Of a stretch of DNA of 64,000 nucleotides, positions 25,100 to 35,970 are shown in pieces. The stretch spans positions 10,540,001 through 10,604,000 of the forward strand of contig CM114272.1 of assembly GCA_050084515.1 (NCBI GenBank), read 5' to 3'. Source of the DNA: Blasia pusilla. Lineage: Eukaryota > Marchantiophyta > Marchantiopsida > Blasiales. Position 1 is the first letter of the stretch. Each line of letters begins with the position of its first letter. The position numbers and the translations under genes were made by a program. The notes beneath the pieces were generated by a model. That model saw only the letters and a program-made list of their open reading frames with translations. It did no database searches and was not told the DNA's origin.

Positions 25100-25554
25100 T
25101 CCAGAAATATTAGTATCAAGTGAGAATAATTTGATGCATTAATATATCTGAAGGTGCTGTCAGGTGTGTCGACGAGATCCATACGACAGGCGCTTGCTCG
25201 GGGAAATTTCCCAAGCATTGGATCAAGCCGCTCGGGTTCAGTGATCAACGCACGTTAAATTGAGCTGACAATAAGGCTCATTGTGACAGAGTTTGCTCTC
25301 ATACTCGAACTGGATGTCTTCACGAAAATTTAGGCGAATACCTGTTCACTAACATTCACCGTCCGTCGTATGGATCTCGTTGGAAGCATAAAGGGCAGCG
25401 AATTGTACACTATGAAATCCTTGCTGCACCACGTAGGTTCAGACAACCTGGTCCATGCTCGATTCTGCTGGGATTGGCCCACGAGAACTCCTTCGTTATT
25501 CGCGACTACAAACACAAACGTCACAATCACCATCATCAGAAACACATTGCTCAC
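25100..25554 (-). pseudogene. TPD1-like small secreted protein, probably decayed
   Basis: The minus-strand frame from 25554 starts with a hydrophobic signal-peptide-like segment (MSNVFLMMVIVTFVFVV) and then has WCSKDFIVY, like the first Cys block of TAPETUM DETERMINANT1 (TPD1) proteins. After a shift near 25330, another frame reads FEYESKLCHNEPYCQLNLTC, which has the spacing of the central Cys block. After a further one-base shift, ITEPERLD..PMLG..FRYINAS resembles the TPD1 C-terminal part. TPD1 proteins are secreted ligands of about 150-180 residues. The two frame changes could be very short introns but are more simply decay. The family call rests on pattern memory and needs a profile search. 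No transposon sequence overlaps it. Confidence 0.42.
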
Positions 25555-25849
25555 ACCCTAAAAGGTGGCAAAACAGATTGCTCCCACAATATACACGTTA
25601 GAATACATAAAAGAAAACACTACACTTATTCTACAAAGAACAAGGATAATAGAGTTGCACAAAAGCAAATCCACCAATTGAGCTCAAAAGAATAAGGCCT
25701 GAATGAAGAAAGTTTGTTTAGGGTTTTAAACTCCTAACATAAGAACATTTTCAAGAGCACTAAATTAAGAAGAAGAAAAAAAATCCCCCTAGGCAAGGGA
25801 GAGCGCAAGCACGAGAATAGGGGCATGATAGTGGACAACGCATTTCTTC

Positions 25850-27360
25850 CATGTCCTCCATTATTGTCCCATCATTACAAGATTTGGGTTATCATGTTTG
25901 GAATTCGCCTCAACAATACGTTTGATATCCACCACGACCATGAAAGCTTCTACTTTGATTCACAGTGATGTGTGGACATCATCAAAACATAACCTTAGTG
26001 GTTGCCAATACTTTCTTTCATTTATTGATGATTTCTCTAGGTATATATGGATATACTTTTTGAAAGTCAAGTTAGAGGTATTCTAAGTGTTCCAAATATT
26101 CCAAATTTTGGTAGAGAAGCAGACTAGAGAATACATTCTCACATTGCGTTGTGATGGAGGAAGAGAGTACCTCTCAATATAGTTTAATAACTACTTACAT
26201 CAGAATGGCATCTAATGACAAGTAAATTGCCATTACACTCCACAACAAAATGAAGTGGTTGAGAGGAAGAATCGACATATTGTTGAGGTGACACGTGTTA
26301 TGTTGAATGGGAAGAACATGCCTAAGGAGTACTGGATAGAGGGTATAGCGTGCACATTCTTCTTAATCAACTAAACTTCAACAACATAAGTTTATGATAA
26401 GACTCCATTTGAAGTCTTCACAGGAAGTAAACATGAAAGTATTTGGTTGTATTTGTTATGTTCATGTTCCATTTGAAAGACGTTAGAAATTAGATCCCAA
26501 ATATGAAAGATGTATCTTGCTTGGCTACGCTGATAGAAATAAGGGAAAGAAATGCTACATTCCATCTTCTAGACAACTTATTACTTGTCACGATGTTGTT
26601 TTGATGAGTTTAAGTCATGGTGTGCTCCATCTAAGCCTATTCCACCTCTAAACACGTTTTTGAGGGGATGAATATGATTATAAACCAACAAAAATTGCCT
26701 AAAAATTCCCCACATGCTAGTGCAAGATTAGGACAGGTCTTAGATTCTTTAATTAAATCTGTTAGTCCATTATCGGAAAAGAGTATGTATTTAGTTTGTT
26801 GACACTAGTCATAACTCAAGTAAGATGTTAGAGGCATTCACCTTTGAACAACAACTTCAGTAGATCAAGTAGAGTTACACATCATGTTCATATATTCATA
26901 AATGAAGGATTCTTTGCAACACATCATTCATATATAGTGACTATCCTTCAAGAACAAGAGTTGAGTTATTTTAAAGAAGTTGTAAGCAAGGTCGAATGGA
27001 TTGAAGCTATGGAAGAATAGCTTGCTGCACTAAAACATCAACACACTTGGAAGCTGGTTGATATACCTTTGCTAAGGAAGGTATTGGTTGCAAATGGGTT
27101 TACAAAGTCAAGTGCAATGACGACGGTACAATGAAAAAATACAAAGGCAGATTGATAGCCAAGGGCTATGCACAACAATATAACATCGATTATGATGAGA
27201 CATTTAGCCTTGTTGCAAAGATGGTGACTACAAGAATAGTCGTTGCAGTTGCAGTAAATAAGAAGTGGAGATTACATGACATAGATGTTAAAATATCTTC
27301 TTGAATGGAGATCTATATGGGGAGGTATACATGACTCAACCACTTGGAACCCCGTTTTAT
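25850..27360 (+). pseudogene. Ty1/Copia fragment: integrase and start of reverse transcriptase
   Basis: The frame at 25898 reads HSDVW...FIDDFSRYIWIYFLK. In the following frames RCDGGREY and TPQQNEVVERKNRHIVE give the D,D,E triad region of Copia integrase. From about 27000, KHQHTWKLVD and later RT-like blocks continue in shifted frames. Many stops and frameshifts are present. The pol region breaks off at about 27360 at AACTAGTG, where a minus-strand Helitron-type 3' end (CTAG at 27366-27369, with a GTGCATGGCATGGGC stem) abuts. The C-terminal half of a Copia pol occurs separately at 44320-45306. Confidence 0.8.
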
Positions 27361-27451
27361 TTTAACTAGTGTGGAGCCCATGCCATGCACGAGAGTGAAG
27401 GGATTAATCATGTTGCAGAAAAAATCTTTTTCTTGCAGTGCATAAAGAGGG

Positions 27452-27650
27452 TGTCGTGCGCATACACATCGCTACAAAACATACATCGCTATCACCGAAC
27501 AAACACACAAACATACACGATCCCATGCTAACTCATGGCCTCCAAACAACGAGACAAGAAGTACCAAAATATCTCCAATAAAGTAAGTTCCAATCTCTCT
27601 CTCTACACCATCTCACACCATATCTCTCAAAGGTGTGCACACTCACTCAC

Positions 27651-27725
<75 letters not shown>

Positions 27726-28299
27726 AAAACAAACCCACTCCCCTAATGAGAGGCTTGGGTTACACTCACAAGGCAAGGGACCATAGCTTCGCCGCCTTAT
27801 GCCAAGAGGTTCAACAAAGAGAGAATGAGCTCTCAAGCTCTCTCTCCTTGAGGTATTTCCCTCCCCTCTCCCAAGCTCTCTCCAGGGTAACCTATGCTCC
27901 CAAGTCACCTCCTTGGCTCTTGATCTGATGAAGGAGGTCAAGGGCCACTTAAAAGAAATAGAAAGTCAATAACATACTCAAAATGGTATTTACATAAAAT
28001 AGTAAGTTCCTCAATATGGCTCCAAATGAGCTGAAACGAAAGGGAAGCATGCTCTGTCAAGTTTCCCAGAGCCTTAGCGAGTCATCGACCCTCGAGCCCT
28101 GAGCCCTCTCTGCTACTCACAAAGGCACTCTACTAGATCTCATCGATCTATCCTAAGAGACATGACAGCTGTCATGCGCATACACATCGCTACACAACAT
28201 ACATCGCTGTCACCGAACACACACACAAACACGCACGATCCCATGCTAACTCATGGCATCCAAACAACGAGACAAGAAGTAGCAAAATATCTCCAATCG
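27452..28299 (-). mobile_element. 3' LTR of the methyltransferase/PHD Gypsy element
   Basis: In the sense direction it runs from TGATTGGAG-like sequence (28299, here with C for T) to CGCACGACA at 27452, 848 bp. It follows the PHD-finger end of the minus-strand Gypsy with a purine-rich AGCTAGGGGAG stretch just before it. The (TC)n at 27643-27722 lies in the middle. A module of about 130 bp with GATGTATGTTGTGTAGCGATG occurs at both ends of the LTR. Frames across the (TC)n are not genes. Confidence 0.7.
27643..27722. repeat. (TC)n microsatellite
   Basis: About 80 bp of CT/TC inside the LTR, an expansion of the short CT run seen at the same position in other LTR copies. Confidence 0.95.
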
Positions 28300-28484
28300 C
28301 TCCCCTAGCTGGTGGTTAGGTCCCTCTAACTCCACATAGCCATCTATCCCTACCTACCATGACATACATCTCTCAGACGCTAAGAGCAAGAAGGTCGGGT
28401 GCTCATGTGGCCCCCATCGATAGTCGCCTTCTTGTCATCCATGTCACAGACACAAGTCGGAATGTAGAACTACCTACTCTATGT

Positions 28485-28619
28485 ACATCTGGGACACATC
28501 CATCGTCCTTGAGGAACCCTAGTGAGAGATGGCATCAAACATGCCATATATCATCCTCTCGAACATCCATCACAGACTAGCATAGTGGCTGCACCACGGG
28601 CGGAACCACACAACATACA
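28485..28619 (-). pseudogene. PHD finger at the C-terminus of the Gypsy polyprotein
   Basis: The minus strand reads CMLC, MLVCDGC and, at the end, RWMCPRC, with the spacing of a C4-H-C3 PHD zinc finger, a reader of histone H3 tails. In this copy the residue before the zinc-binding His is a stop (TGA) and the His itself is Tyr. An undamaged version of the motif is at 52333-52467. It lies directly downstream of the integrase C-terminal region, the position where chromoviruses carry a chromodomain, so I infer a role in targeting integration to chromatin. Another copy at 50600-50700 has Tyr for one Cys. Confidence 0.85.
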
Positions 28620-28859
28620 CCCCAAGCTTGCAGGAACTATTGCTAAGCTCGGATCAACTATACCGTCAATGCTCGGAAGATGACATGGTGCGCAGTTACG
28701 CACATGGTCCTTCCAAACCATACCATCGCGTCCCTCCAATAAGAGAACATCGGATGGCAAAACCTCACGCATTCTCAAGATGATGCACCCTGCAGTCACA
28801 TCCAACGTCGTGGGTGCCATCTGCTGCAAGTAGACAAAGTCTCCTTGATGAAACCTCTA

Positions 28860-29880
28860 GATAGTAGGTCGATAACCACCTCCCCAAATAGTCGCATACC
28901 TCAACGTATCCCGATGTTGCGCAATCGCCAAGTTCTCAAACGCCATGGGCATCACTCTCCGAAATAACTTAGCCCTCTTAGAACATGCTCGCATCCATAC
29001 ATGAGGGTCATCAAGGTTCAATACCTCACCAATATCTTGACGAATGCCCACAGGTAAATCTGGCTTACGGCCATAAAGCAACAAGTACAATGAGAAAGAC
29101 GCTAAGGATGCTGCCTGCTGAATCTGTATCCCATCGCCAAGCACGGAAACTGAAGGTCCCAATCTCCTAGATGACCTCTCTGCAAGCCATACTTGCTTAG
29201 TCCTCTCTTCACCGTCTACACAACCCGCTCCGCTAGTCCATCCGCCTCAGGATGATCTCGCGACGTAGTGCGATGGTCGATCAATTCCTGATCATACAAG
29301 GCTTGAAACTCCCCGCGGAACTTTGTACCATGGTCTGTCCACACCTCAGCTGGTGCGCCGTAATGACTCAGCACTCAATATAGGAAGGCATACGCTACTC
29401 CCTCACTCGCTTTGTCAGGCAATGCAACCAACTCTATCCACTTTGAGAAGTGCTCGACCATCACCAACACATAACGACTATGGCGCTCCCTCAAAGGCAA
29501 AGGTCTTGCAAAATCCAAACTCCATCTATAACCTAAACCCATGATTGGAAGTGGATGCAACTGTGGAGTTGGAGCATTGAACGATGCTCCAACTCGATGA
29601 CACACCATGTATCTAGCAATAAACTACTGAACGTCAGTCTGCATGCCTCGCCACCAATATTGAATTTGGAGCAAGCTATATGTCCGCTTCACTCCAAAAT
29701 GACCCAACTCCTCGTGGGCATGACGCACCAAACTTGCTCTTTGCAAAGGATGAGGCACTACACGCAGTCTACCATCCTCCTACACTTGCAACACATGTGT
29801 GCCTTCCCACCGGAACCGTCTGGCTTGTTGTAGGATCCGATCCCGCTATCTAGCATCCACTATGCTCGCGACGTTGCCAG
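28860..29880 (-). pseudogene. Gypsy integrase
   Basis: Joins retroelement cDNA to host DNA. The core reads SLDFARPLP (first Asp), then VLVMVEHFSKWIELVALP, then VWTDHGTKF (second Asp), then HPEADGLAER with the Glu. The N-terminal zinc-binding part lies upstream at about 29620-29800 in broken frames and is clearer in the copy at 52767-53297. The C-terminal region contains YGRKPDLP and NLAIAQHRDT and runs into the PHD finger. Several stops and frameshifts occur, for example after AYAFLY. Confidence 0.85.
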
Positions 29881-30199
29881 TACGCAACTACTCCAAGACC
29901 ACTCCATCGTCGTGAATGTCTCGGCCACCTATCGTCTCCTCACCGGCCTCTGGATCTAAGGACTCTACATCAAACCTCGCCATCGAAGTCTCCCCAAACT
30001 GGCTTTCCATAGCCAACAAGCCCAAATAGGCTCACGCATGCCATCCTGGCACCAACTCCTCATCACTCTCTCTATGCCAACAAGCTCCTGTCGCATCTCG
30101 CTGACTCAGACATGGGTTACGGCTCAAACCATGTGCATCTTGGTTAAGCGTCCCAGGTCTATGAACCACCTAGAATTCATACTCCTGCAACAAAAGAGC

Positions 30200-30455
30200 C
30201 CACATTGCAAGCTTTCATGTAAGCTTGTCGGACTCCATAAACCACTTAAGTGGCTGATGATTAGTAATGATAGTAAAGGGATTGCCAAATAGATAACATC
30301 TAAAATATGCGACAGTCCACACTGCAGCCAAGCACTCATCCTCATACGAGCTATACTTTTCCTCTGCAGCGTTGTTCGAGTGACTAGCATAAGCCACCAT
30401 GAACTCTCTACCATCATTGTCAGGCTGGGTGAGCACGGCTCCAAGCCCCAACATG
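30200..30455 (-). pseudogene. Gypsy RNase H
   Basis: The frame from 30454 reads LGLGAVLTQPD, VAYASHSNNAAEEKYSSYEDECLA and FTIITNHQPLKW. This is the RT-type RNase H that follows Gypsy reverse transcriptase; the Glu of YEDECLA and the Asn/Asp position of ITNHQPL are visible. It removes RNA from the RNA-DNA hybrid during reverse transcription. TNHQ stands where TDH is usual, so the last catalytic Asp appears changed. Confidence 0.85.
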
Positions 30456-30639
30456 CTCCAATCGGTATGCTATTGGAAAGGACAACCCCTGATCGGTCTC
30501 CTCAATATGGGCGCGGACGTCAATATGTTCTTGAGCATCTAAAATCCTCTGTTTTGCTCATCCCCCCAAAGCCACTCTTAATCCATCTTAGTCATCAAGG
30601 TTAGCGGCTTTGCAATCGAATTGAAACCCATGACGTACC

Positions 30640-31540
30640 GTCAATAGAAGTCCGCCAATCCCATGAATACACAAGCTCGACTCACATCTGTAGGGCGTGG
30701 AATGCGTGAAATAGCTCTACCTTTGTCTGTTGCACACCAAGGCCCCTAGGGTATATCGTATGACCCAAGTACTCAATCTGGTCGTAGAAGAGCTTGCACT
30801 TTCTTGGATGTAGCTTCAGCCCATGTAACTGCAATTGTCGAAACTCCTCCTCTAGATGTCACTCATGCTCCTAAACCGTGGTGCTAAAGACTACGATGTC
30901 ATCAATATAACACCTAAAAAAATCCAGACCTGCCAAGATCCTATCCATGACCCTCTGAAACTCAGCCGGGGTGTTCTTTAACCCGAATGGTAAGAACCGC
31001 CACAGGTACAAACAATCCTTCGCGTGAGGATCGATGCCCCAAAATGCTGTTATGTGCATGTCCTCCAATCTGATGGGTAGTTGATGGTATCCGGCTTGCA
31101 AATCCAATGAACTAAAGACCTTTGCATGCCCAATTGCATCAAAGATCTCCTCAGGGGTGGGCATGGCATACCTATCGACCTTTGTCTACCAATTGATAGG
31201 TCGGTAATCTCCACACATTCGCCTATCCGTCCAGTTGCCATGCACATCCTTCTTGGCGGGCATGACACTAGCACATGCATACTCTCCATGCGACATCTCC
31301 ACTAGTCCTGCTCCAACCAAGTCTTGGCTCCTACTCTAAATCAGAGCCCTCTCCATGTCACTGTTCTTGTAGGGTCTTCGGAAGATCAGCGTGTCACTCG
31401 ACAACTCAATGCGAATCCCTGGATCCTTCAGTGTACCCAAATCATGCATACTAAATGCAAAATAGCTCCTTTAACTCCTAAGGAACTGGTGTATCCGACG
31501 CCGTTCTCCTCCTGTCAACTTAGGGCCCATATTTGGCTCC
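30640..31540 (-). pseudogene. Gypsy reverse transcriptase
   Basis: The minus strand reads VMPAKKDVHGNW, RRMCGDYRPIN, the 97-codon frame from 31164 (AKVFSSLDLQAGYHQLPI, then FLPFGLKNTPAEFQRVMD) and the catalytic CYIDDIVVFS at about 30898-30909. After a stop it continues with RKCKLF and EYLGH. A TAG follows the RPINW block. An approach region with MHDLGTLKDPGIRIEL lies upstream. Clear family assignment to Ty3/Gypsy; this copy is not functional. Confidence 0.92.
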
Positions 31541-31859
31541 CAAGTCTCCATCTTGACTATGATAGGACTCTCTGGCGCGGATGTTGGTAATTGCTATGGT
31601 GCAACCCCGTCTCGGACAATAGAACTCCCATCTCCACATGCAGTACTCAAAACCACACTCAATGTTGTGGCTATCATCTCTTGGCGTACTTGCAAAACAT
31701 CCCAAGAAGTCCAAGGATGTCCTCCCGATCACCCTTGGTGTGTCGATCTCCTTGGGTCTTGCCCCCAGCCACTTCCTCAACCGTCTCGATACGCATGGGG
31801 CTCACCAACGCAACAACTATGATATGTCACATCCTCAAACAACGTTGCTCTGCTACTCC

Positions 31860-32990
31860 TAAGCTGAAAATCCATGTCAAGCAGTTCAGGTCCATTGCCT
31901 AGCAGTTCAAGTCCATTGCTTGACCCAAGACACGACGTCGTGATGCTTGTGATAGTAACGGTACTGCCGTCACTCTTGTGGGGAATCCCATCGCTTGCTC
32001 TTGCTCATCGGAATTGGGCTCCACCTACCTCTATACTTGGTCATCCCAAACCAAGCCAGGTCCGGCCTCCTTGAATGCATAGGAAGCGGGAAAACTCACG
32101 AATGTCGGAAAGGCGGCTCATGGCATGCCAATCTTGTTGACCACAGACAACGGCAGTTGATCATTGTGCCTCACTGCCTATGATCAATGACCTGGATCCA
32201 ATATACAGTCCACCAAAAAATCGGAGGGACGCTCCACTCTTGCATAAGCCCTCCGCAATACCTCATGTGGTACCAAGTTGGTCCACCAAAGACGCGGGCA
32301 ATGTGCTCGTGAGCCCACTCTCGCTGCATCTAATAACACTGCCAGGCCAATCCATGAGTGCACTTGATGTGCACTCGTTACCACGCGGGACCTCGGATCG
32401 CCCAAAATTAGCACATTCTCTAAAATATATGTTGGAGAACGAGACTGATGCTCATGTAAATATCGCAAGATCCGCATCATCTCCCAAAACAACATGGACC
32501 GAGTGTCAACTTACTCGCTACCTCGTCCAACACTCAATTGGCCTTAATACAGCCAACCAGCAATGACCAAGTCTATGGGCCCTACCCACTCCAAGTCCTG
32601 CGGCCCCAACAATGAAATGTCCCTCGGTAGGGAACTCTAGTGACCCTGAATGGCGGACACAGGAAACAAGGCAGGAAAACGGAGGCGTAATAGCGCCACA
32701 TGGTGAAGTGAAGCGCGCCTCGCAACATCATCAATCTCCATATACAGGTACTGCTGCACGCACACTCCAACATGCAGAATAGCAACTAACCCAGTGTTGA
32801 TCCCTCCAAAGAGATCCAACACCCGAATACCCTTCTCTGGGATGCACCACACAATCGGGATGGTGTCCAAAGGGGTCATAGCACCACTCCTGCCTACATG
32901 GGGTTCTTCTGACCCGTCACACTCTAGTGCAAATGTCTCACTCCACGTGGTCTGCACATGCTCAGTGGCTAAACATCGAAGCTCCTCAGT
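31860..32990 (-). pseudogene. C5-cytosine methyltransferase domain, DNMT3/DRM type, inside Gypsy pol
   Basis: Would transfer methyl groups to cytosine in DNA. Motif I reads IRVLDLFGGINTGL (about 32828-32787), followed by a Y..EIDD segment. In the same frame after one stop, GPIDLVIAG precedes the catalytic loop (32544-32555), where the Pro-Cys pair expected in this family is Leu-Tyr followed by a stop. The chain goes on with SMLFWEMMRILRYLHEH, ENV (motif VI), SRAHCPRLWWTNL (motif VIII region), and after a gap EQAMGFP and SRRRVLGQAMDLN (motifs IX/X). Motif order is linear as in DNMT3, and sequence around ENV and the LFW block resembles DNMT3/DRM more than DNMT1. It sits between protease and reverse transcriptase on the same strand. 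The damaged catalytic loop makes this copy inactive. A 20-bp tandem duplication lies at 31881-31922. Confidence 0.85.
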
Positions 32991-33216
32991 CGAGCCCCAA
33001 AGCAGCACCTCTCCTCCATGAACTGATGCGGCTACCATGACACTCCTCTCCATAGAAATGTCAAGAACGGGAGTATCCTCTGCATAGACATGTCCCTCAA
33101 TCAAATCACTAGGCCAAGTGATGGCACTACTAAATGCTGCTAAGGTCGCCATCTCTCCTGGCCGTTGCTCGATCATTGCATCTGTGAATTGAACGGATAA
33201 TGAGCTAAGGCGCCCA

Positions 33217-33540
33217 TCACTTGACTGCCATCCTAGTCTGTAGGACGCTGACTCCTCCCAGTAACACTGCTCCACGAACCAAGACGTCGTAGGACTCTAC
33301 ATCAGTCACTATTGCCTTGGCTCGCACCACGGACTCATTTGTAGGATGTCTCGGGCAAATCCTCACCACGACCTCTTGTTGGGTGATATACTGTGTGGTA
33401 CTCACTCCACCCAAGGATGTATGTATCCGGAATGGACAATGCTCCACATCGGCTCTCGCCAAGCCCAATCCTTTGAATGATGCTTTCCCCAACATCAGGG
33501 GTTGCGCTCCTGAATCCAACAAGACGCACTAGGGACTAAA
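33217..33540 (-). pseudogene. Gypsy aspartic protease
   Basis: The frame reads CVLLDSGAQPLMLG just after a stop, with the DSG active-site triad of retropepsins, then SLGGVSTTQYIT and a DVLVRGAVLLG segment like the second half of the fold. It processes the retroelement polyprotein. It lies between gag and the methyltransferase. Confidence 0.75.
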
Positions 33541-34399
33541 AGCTCTACCTCCGAGACTCTCCAACTGGAAGATCTCTACCATGGTTATCCAGCAACACAT
33601 CATCATGAGAAACCATGGCACGCTCTATTGCGGGTCTAGCGGGCATCTCCGCCATCCTAGCAGCCGCAACCTGCCATGAATTTGACGTGGATGCCTGAGC
33701 ATCCGCTCCAAGGGTAGGTCCATCACCTCCTCTGCAATCACATGTGAACGTGATGCAGGAACTCCAACTCCGTGCTCATATAGTGAAGCGGCTAGCCAAA
33801 AAGCCTCGGCGGGCGTATCCCCCACGTCATAACATCGGAAGCAGAAAATAAAGGAGTGCGGTACACAATGGTGGCCGCCCCCCACAACTTGCTCGACACA
33901 TGCCCCTCCTAAGCATCAACAATAGGAGTCATCGCACTTGCTTCTCCCATTGCCCTCCGTGCTTGCACACCAACAACATCACCAACTCTCCAGGAACTTT
34001 GATGAGGATCCATCGATGGGGTCCTCATCGCTTCGGACAACGTGAAAGACTGAGGAAGCCTAGTCTATTTTTTGGCTTCCCCTCGTTGTGGATCCAACTC
34101 TGCGGCTGCTCCACGCATCACAACTACGGCTGCCTCCATCTAGGCAACCCCGCACATCCAACCAGGATCCTCCATATCTCTGGCTGCTCCATATGATGTC
34201 GATGCCATGGATCCGGCATCGGGTAACCTCAATGCCATAGCGGCAATCTGCTTATGTAGGCGCTCTATCTGAGCAACCATTCTAGCCTCACGTTTGGCGT
34301 TTCCCTCAGCGCGTCTAGGTGGTGGTTCTCTTCCTCCTCCACGAGCAGCTCCACCACCCTATTGGGCAACTCCAGCTCCTCGTCCCCCAACAGGACCAC

Positions 34400-35743
34400 C
34401 AGGTGCATGATCTCTATGCCCTCCCGGACCGGCTACTCCCTCTGGTGCCCTCTCTAGCCCTTGGTCCAGACGTAACTCAGGATGTAAACTGAAAAATGTG
34501 GCACGTGTATGACTATATCTCTGACAATAGTCACACTAATAACCTATTGATGCAACACCATCTCCTCCTCCATGCTGAGGCATACGTCTGTGACCCTGAC
34601 GAGTGCAATCGTGCTGATCATGGGCTCCACCATATGACCAACAAGTAATAGTAGGCAGTTGCTGCTGAGCCACATATGAAGGTGCAGGTCTCTATGGCAC
34701 AGCCTCTTGGTATCCTCCCTGAGCTCGTGGTGCCACAGTCGACCTATCTCAGAGTCCACTTGCTGCACAGGTGGTGCAGACAATCGTGACTACTCTCGCC
34801 TAGAACCCATCGTGGCTACACTCTCCTTTGCCATGTTGCGCTCAATGTTCTCGGCGCTCCTAAAAAAATCTCTCAAAGTAGGGGAGGTGTTCATAAGAAG
34901 CACCCTCCTGCATCTGTGTCTGCAGGGTCCGGTCCAACATCGTGTACGATGATTGGATAACCTGAGCCTCCATCAACCCCTGAGTGACGTTGATCAACCG
35001 GCGCAAGCGAGTGTAAGCCTCACGCAAACTCTCACCCGGGCGCCTCTAGAAGTCGTGGATGCTCCGCAACTTCTCCGTCCGTACCCCTTGGTAGCTCGCC
35101 CTCAACTCAGCAAAGAACTCAACCACAGGGTTGAACCTGGGACGAACCTCACTAGATGGTGTAACTGCTCTAGTGCAAGTGACCCTCCTAAAACATCACT
35201 AGTGGAAGAGGAAGTAGCATTTTTTGACTCCTCCTCATCTGGGAATGGCTCCGTCCATGACACATAGTGTGGGTCATAGTAGAGTCGTCATGCCTCAATC
35301 TCTTGGGCATATCTGTGGGAGAACTCATGGTGATTGTCCATGGGCGCCCCTTCTAAATGCTGGAACATACCGTTCCATGTTGTAAACGGGTTGAACTCTC
35401 TAGAGTTCCTAGCCCGCTGTGAGTCACACCAACTCCTAAACTCCGCAATGAAGTTGTGTAGCACTATAGTGCCTACAACACCCAAAAATCTACGTAGTCC
35501 TCTACCCCGGTCGTCCATCTTGTACGCCCAACTAGTAGGACCACTCAATGTGTACAGTGGATCACTAATACACTCCTCTACACGCTCACTTTCGTATGAA
35601 AATGACACAAAAGGAGATCGAGGTGGTCTCTCACGTGGAGACCTTTGAAACCTCGCACCATTCCAGGTAAACCCTCCAGAGCTACTCTCAAGTCCACTAC
35701 CTTGCCTCTCAAAATCCCAAAAGGACTCCGTGATGGCCCTCAT
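34400..35743 (-). pseudogene. Gypsy gag with knuckle-like motifs
   Basis: The 151-codon frame from 35743 ends with TTWNGMFQHLEGAPMDNHHEF, and shifted frames below it contain a retrotransposon gag core: a block rich in R/L/E with RRPGESLREAYTRLRRL and LPYFERFF. At 34605-34643 a zinc-knuckle-like C-x2-Y-x3-H-x4-C has Tyr (TAT) where Cys (TGT) is expected. A second, CDYCQRYSH, lies near 34520. It forms the nucleocapsid in family members. The sequence between 33900 and 34400 is Pro/Gly/Ala-rich and links gag to protease. Confidence 0.7.
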
Positions 35744-35970
35744 GCCCCTCTCACACGATCACTCTCAATCTCATGAATAATCCCTCAATCACTCAAACTA
35801 AACATGCGGCACTCGATCTAGAGTCTCTCATTGAGACGTATGTTGTGTGCAACAAGCAGCGTGGTGCGGCAAAACAACCGATCTATCGTCTCATCGACAA
35901 ACCATCCTCAACTCTAGACATCCCACACAGGTCTATGTCCCCTGAACCCATTCATCATCGATGCTACTAG

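Larger units (their letters stand above)
27452..35970 (-). mobile_element. Ty3/Gypsy element with methyltransferase and PHD finger
   Basis: The sense strand is minus. Order by coordinate, high to low: gag about 35743-34400, protease about 33540-33220, cytosine methyltransferase about 32990-31860, reverse transcriptase about 31540-30640, RNase H about 30455-30200, integrase about 29880-28860, PHD finger 28619-28485, LTR 28299-27452. All domains lie on one strand in the usual Gypsy order, with the two extra domains as additions. Stops and frameshifts are scattered but domains read continuously over long stretches, so the copy is moderately old and not functional. A 5' LTR is not recognisable before gag; an LTR piece at 38783-39303 is too far away to pair with confidence. 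Related fragments occur at 2425-4359, 49830-51130 and 51131-53365. Confidence 0.85.

Noticed and set aside
27535-27941. Frames rich in Ser-Leu or Arg-Glu
   Set aside because: They cross the (TC)n run inside an LTR and are not genes.
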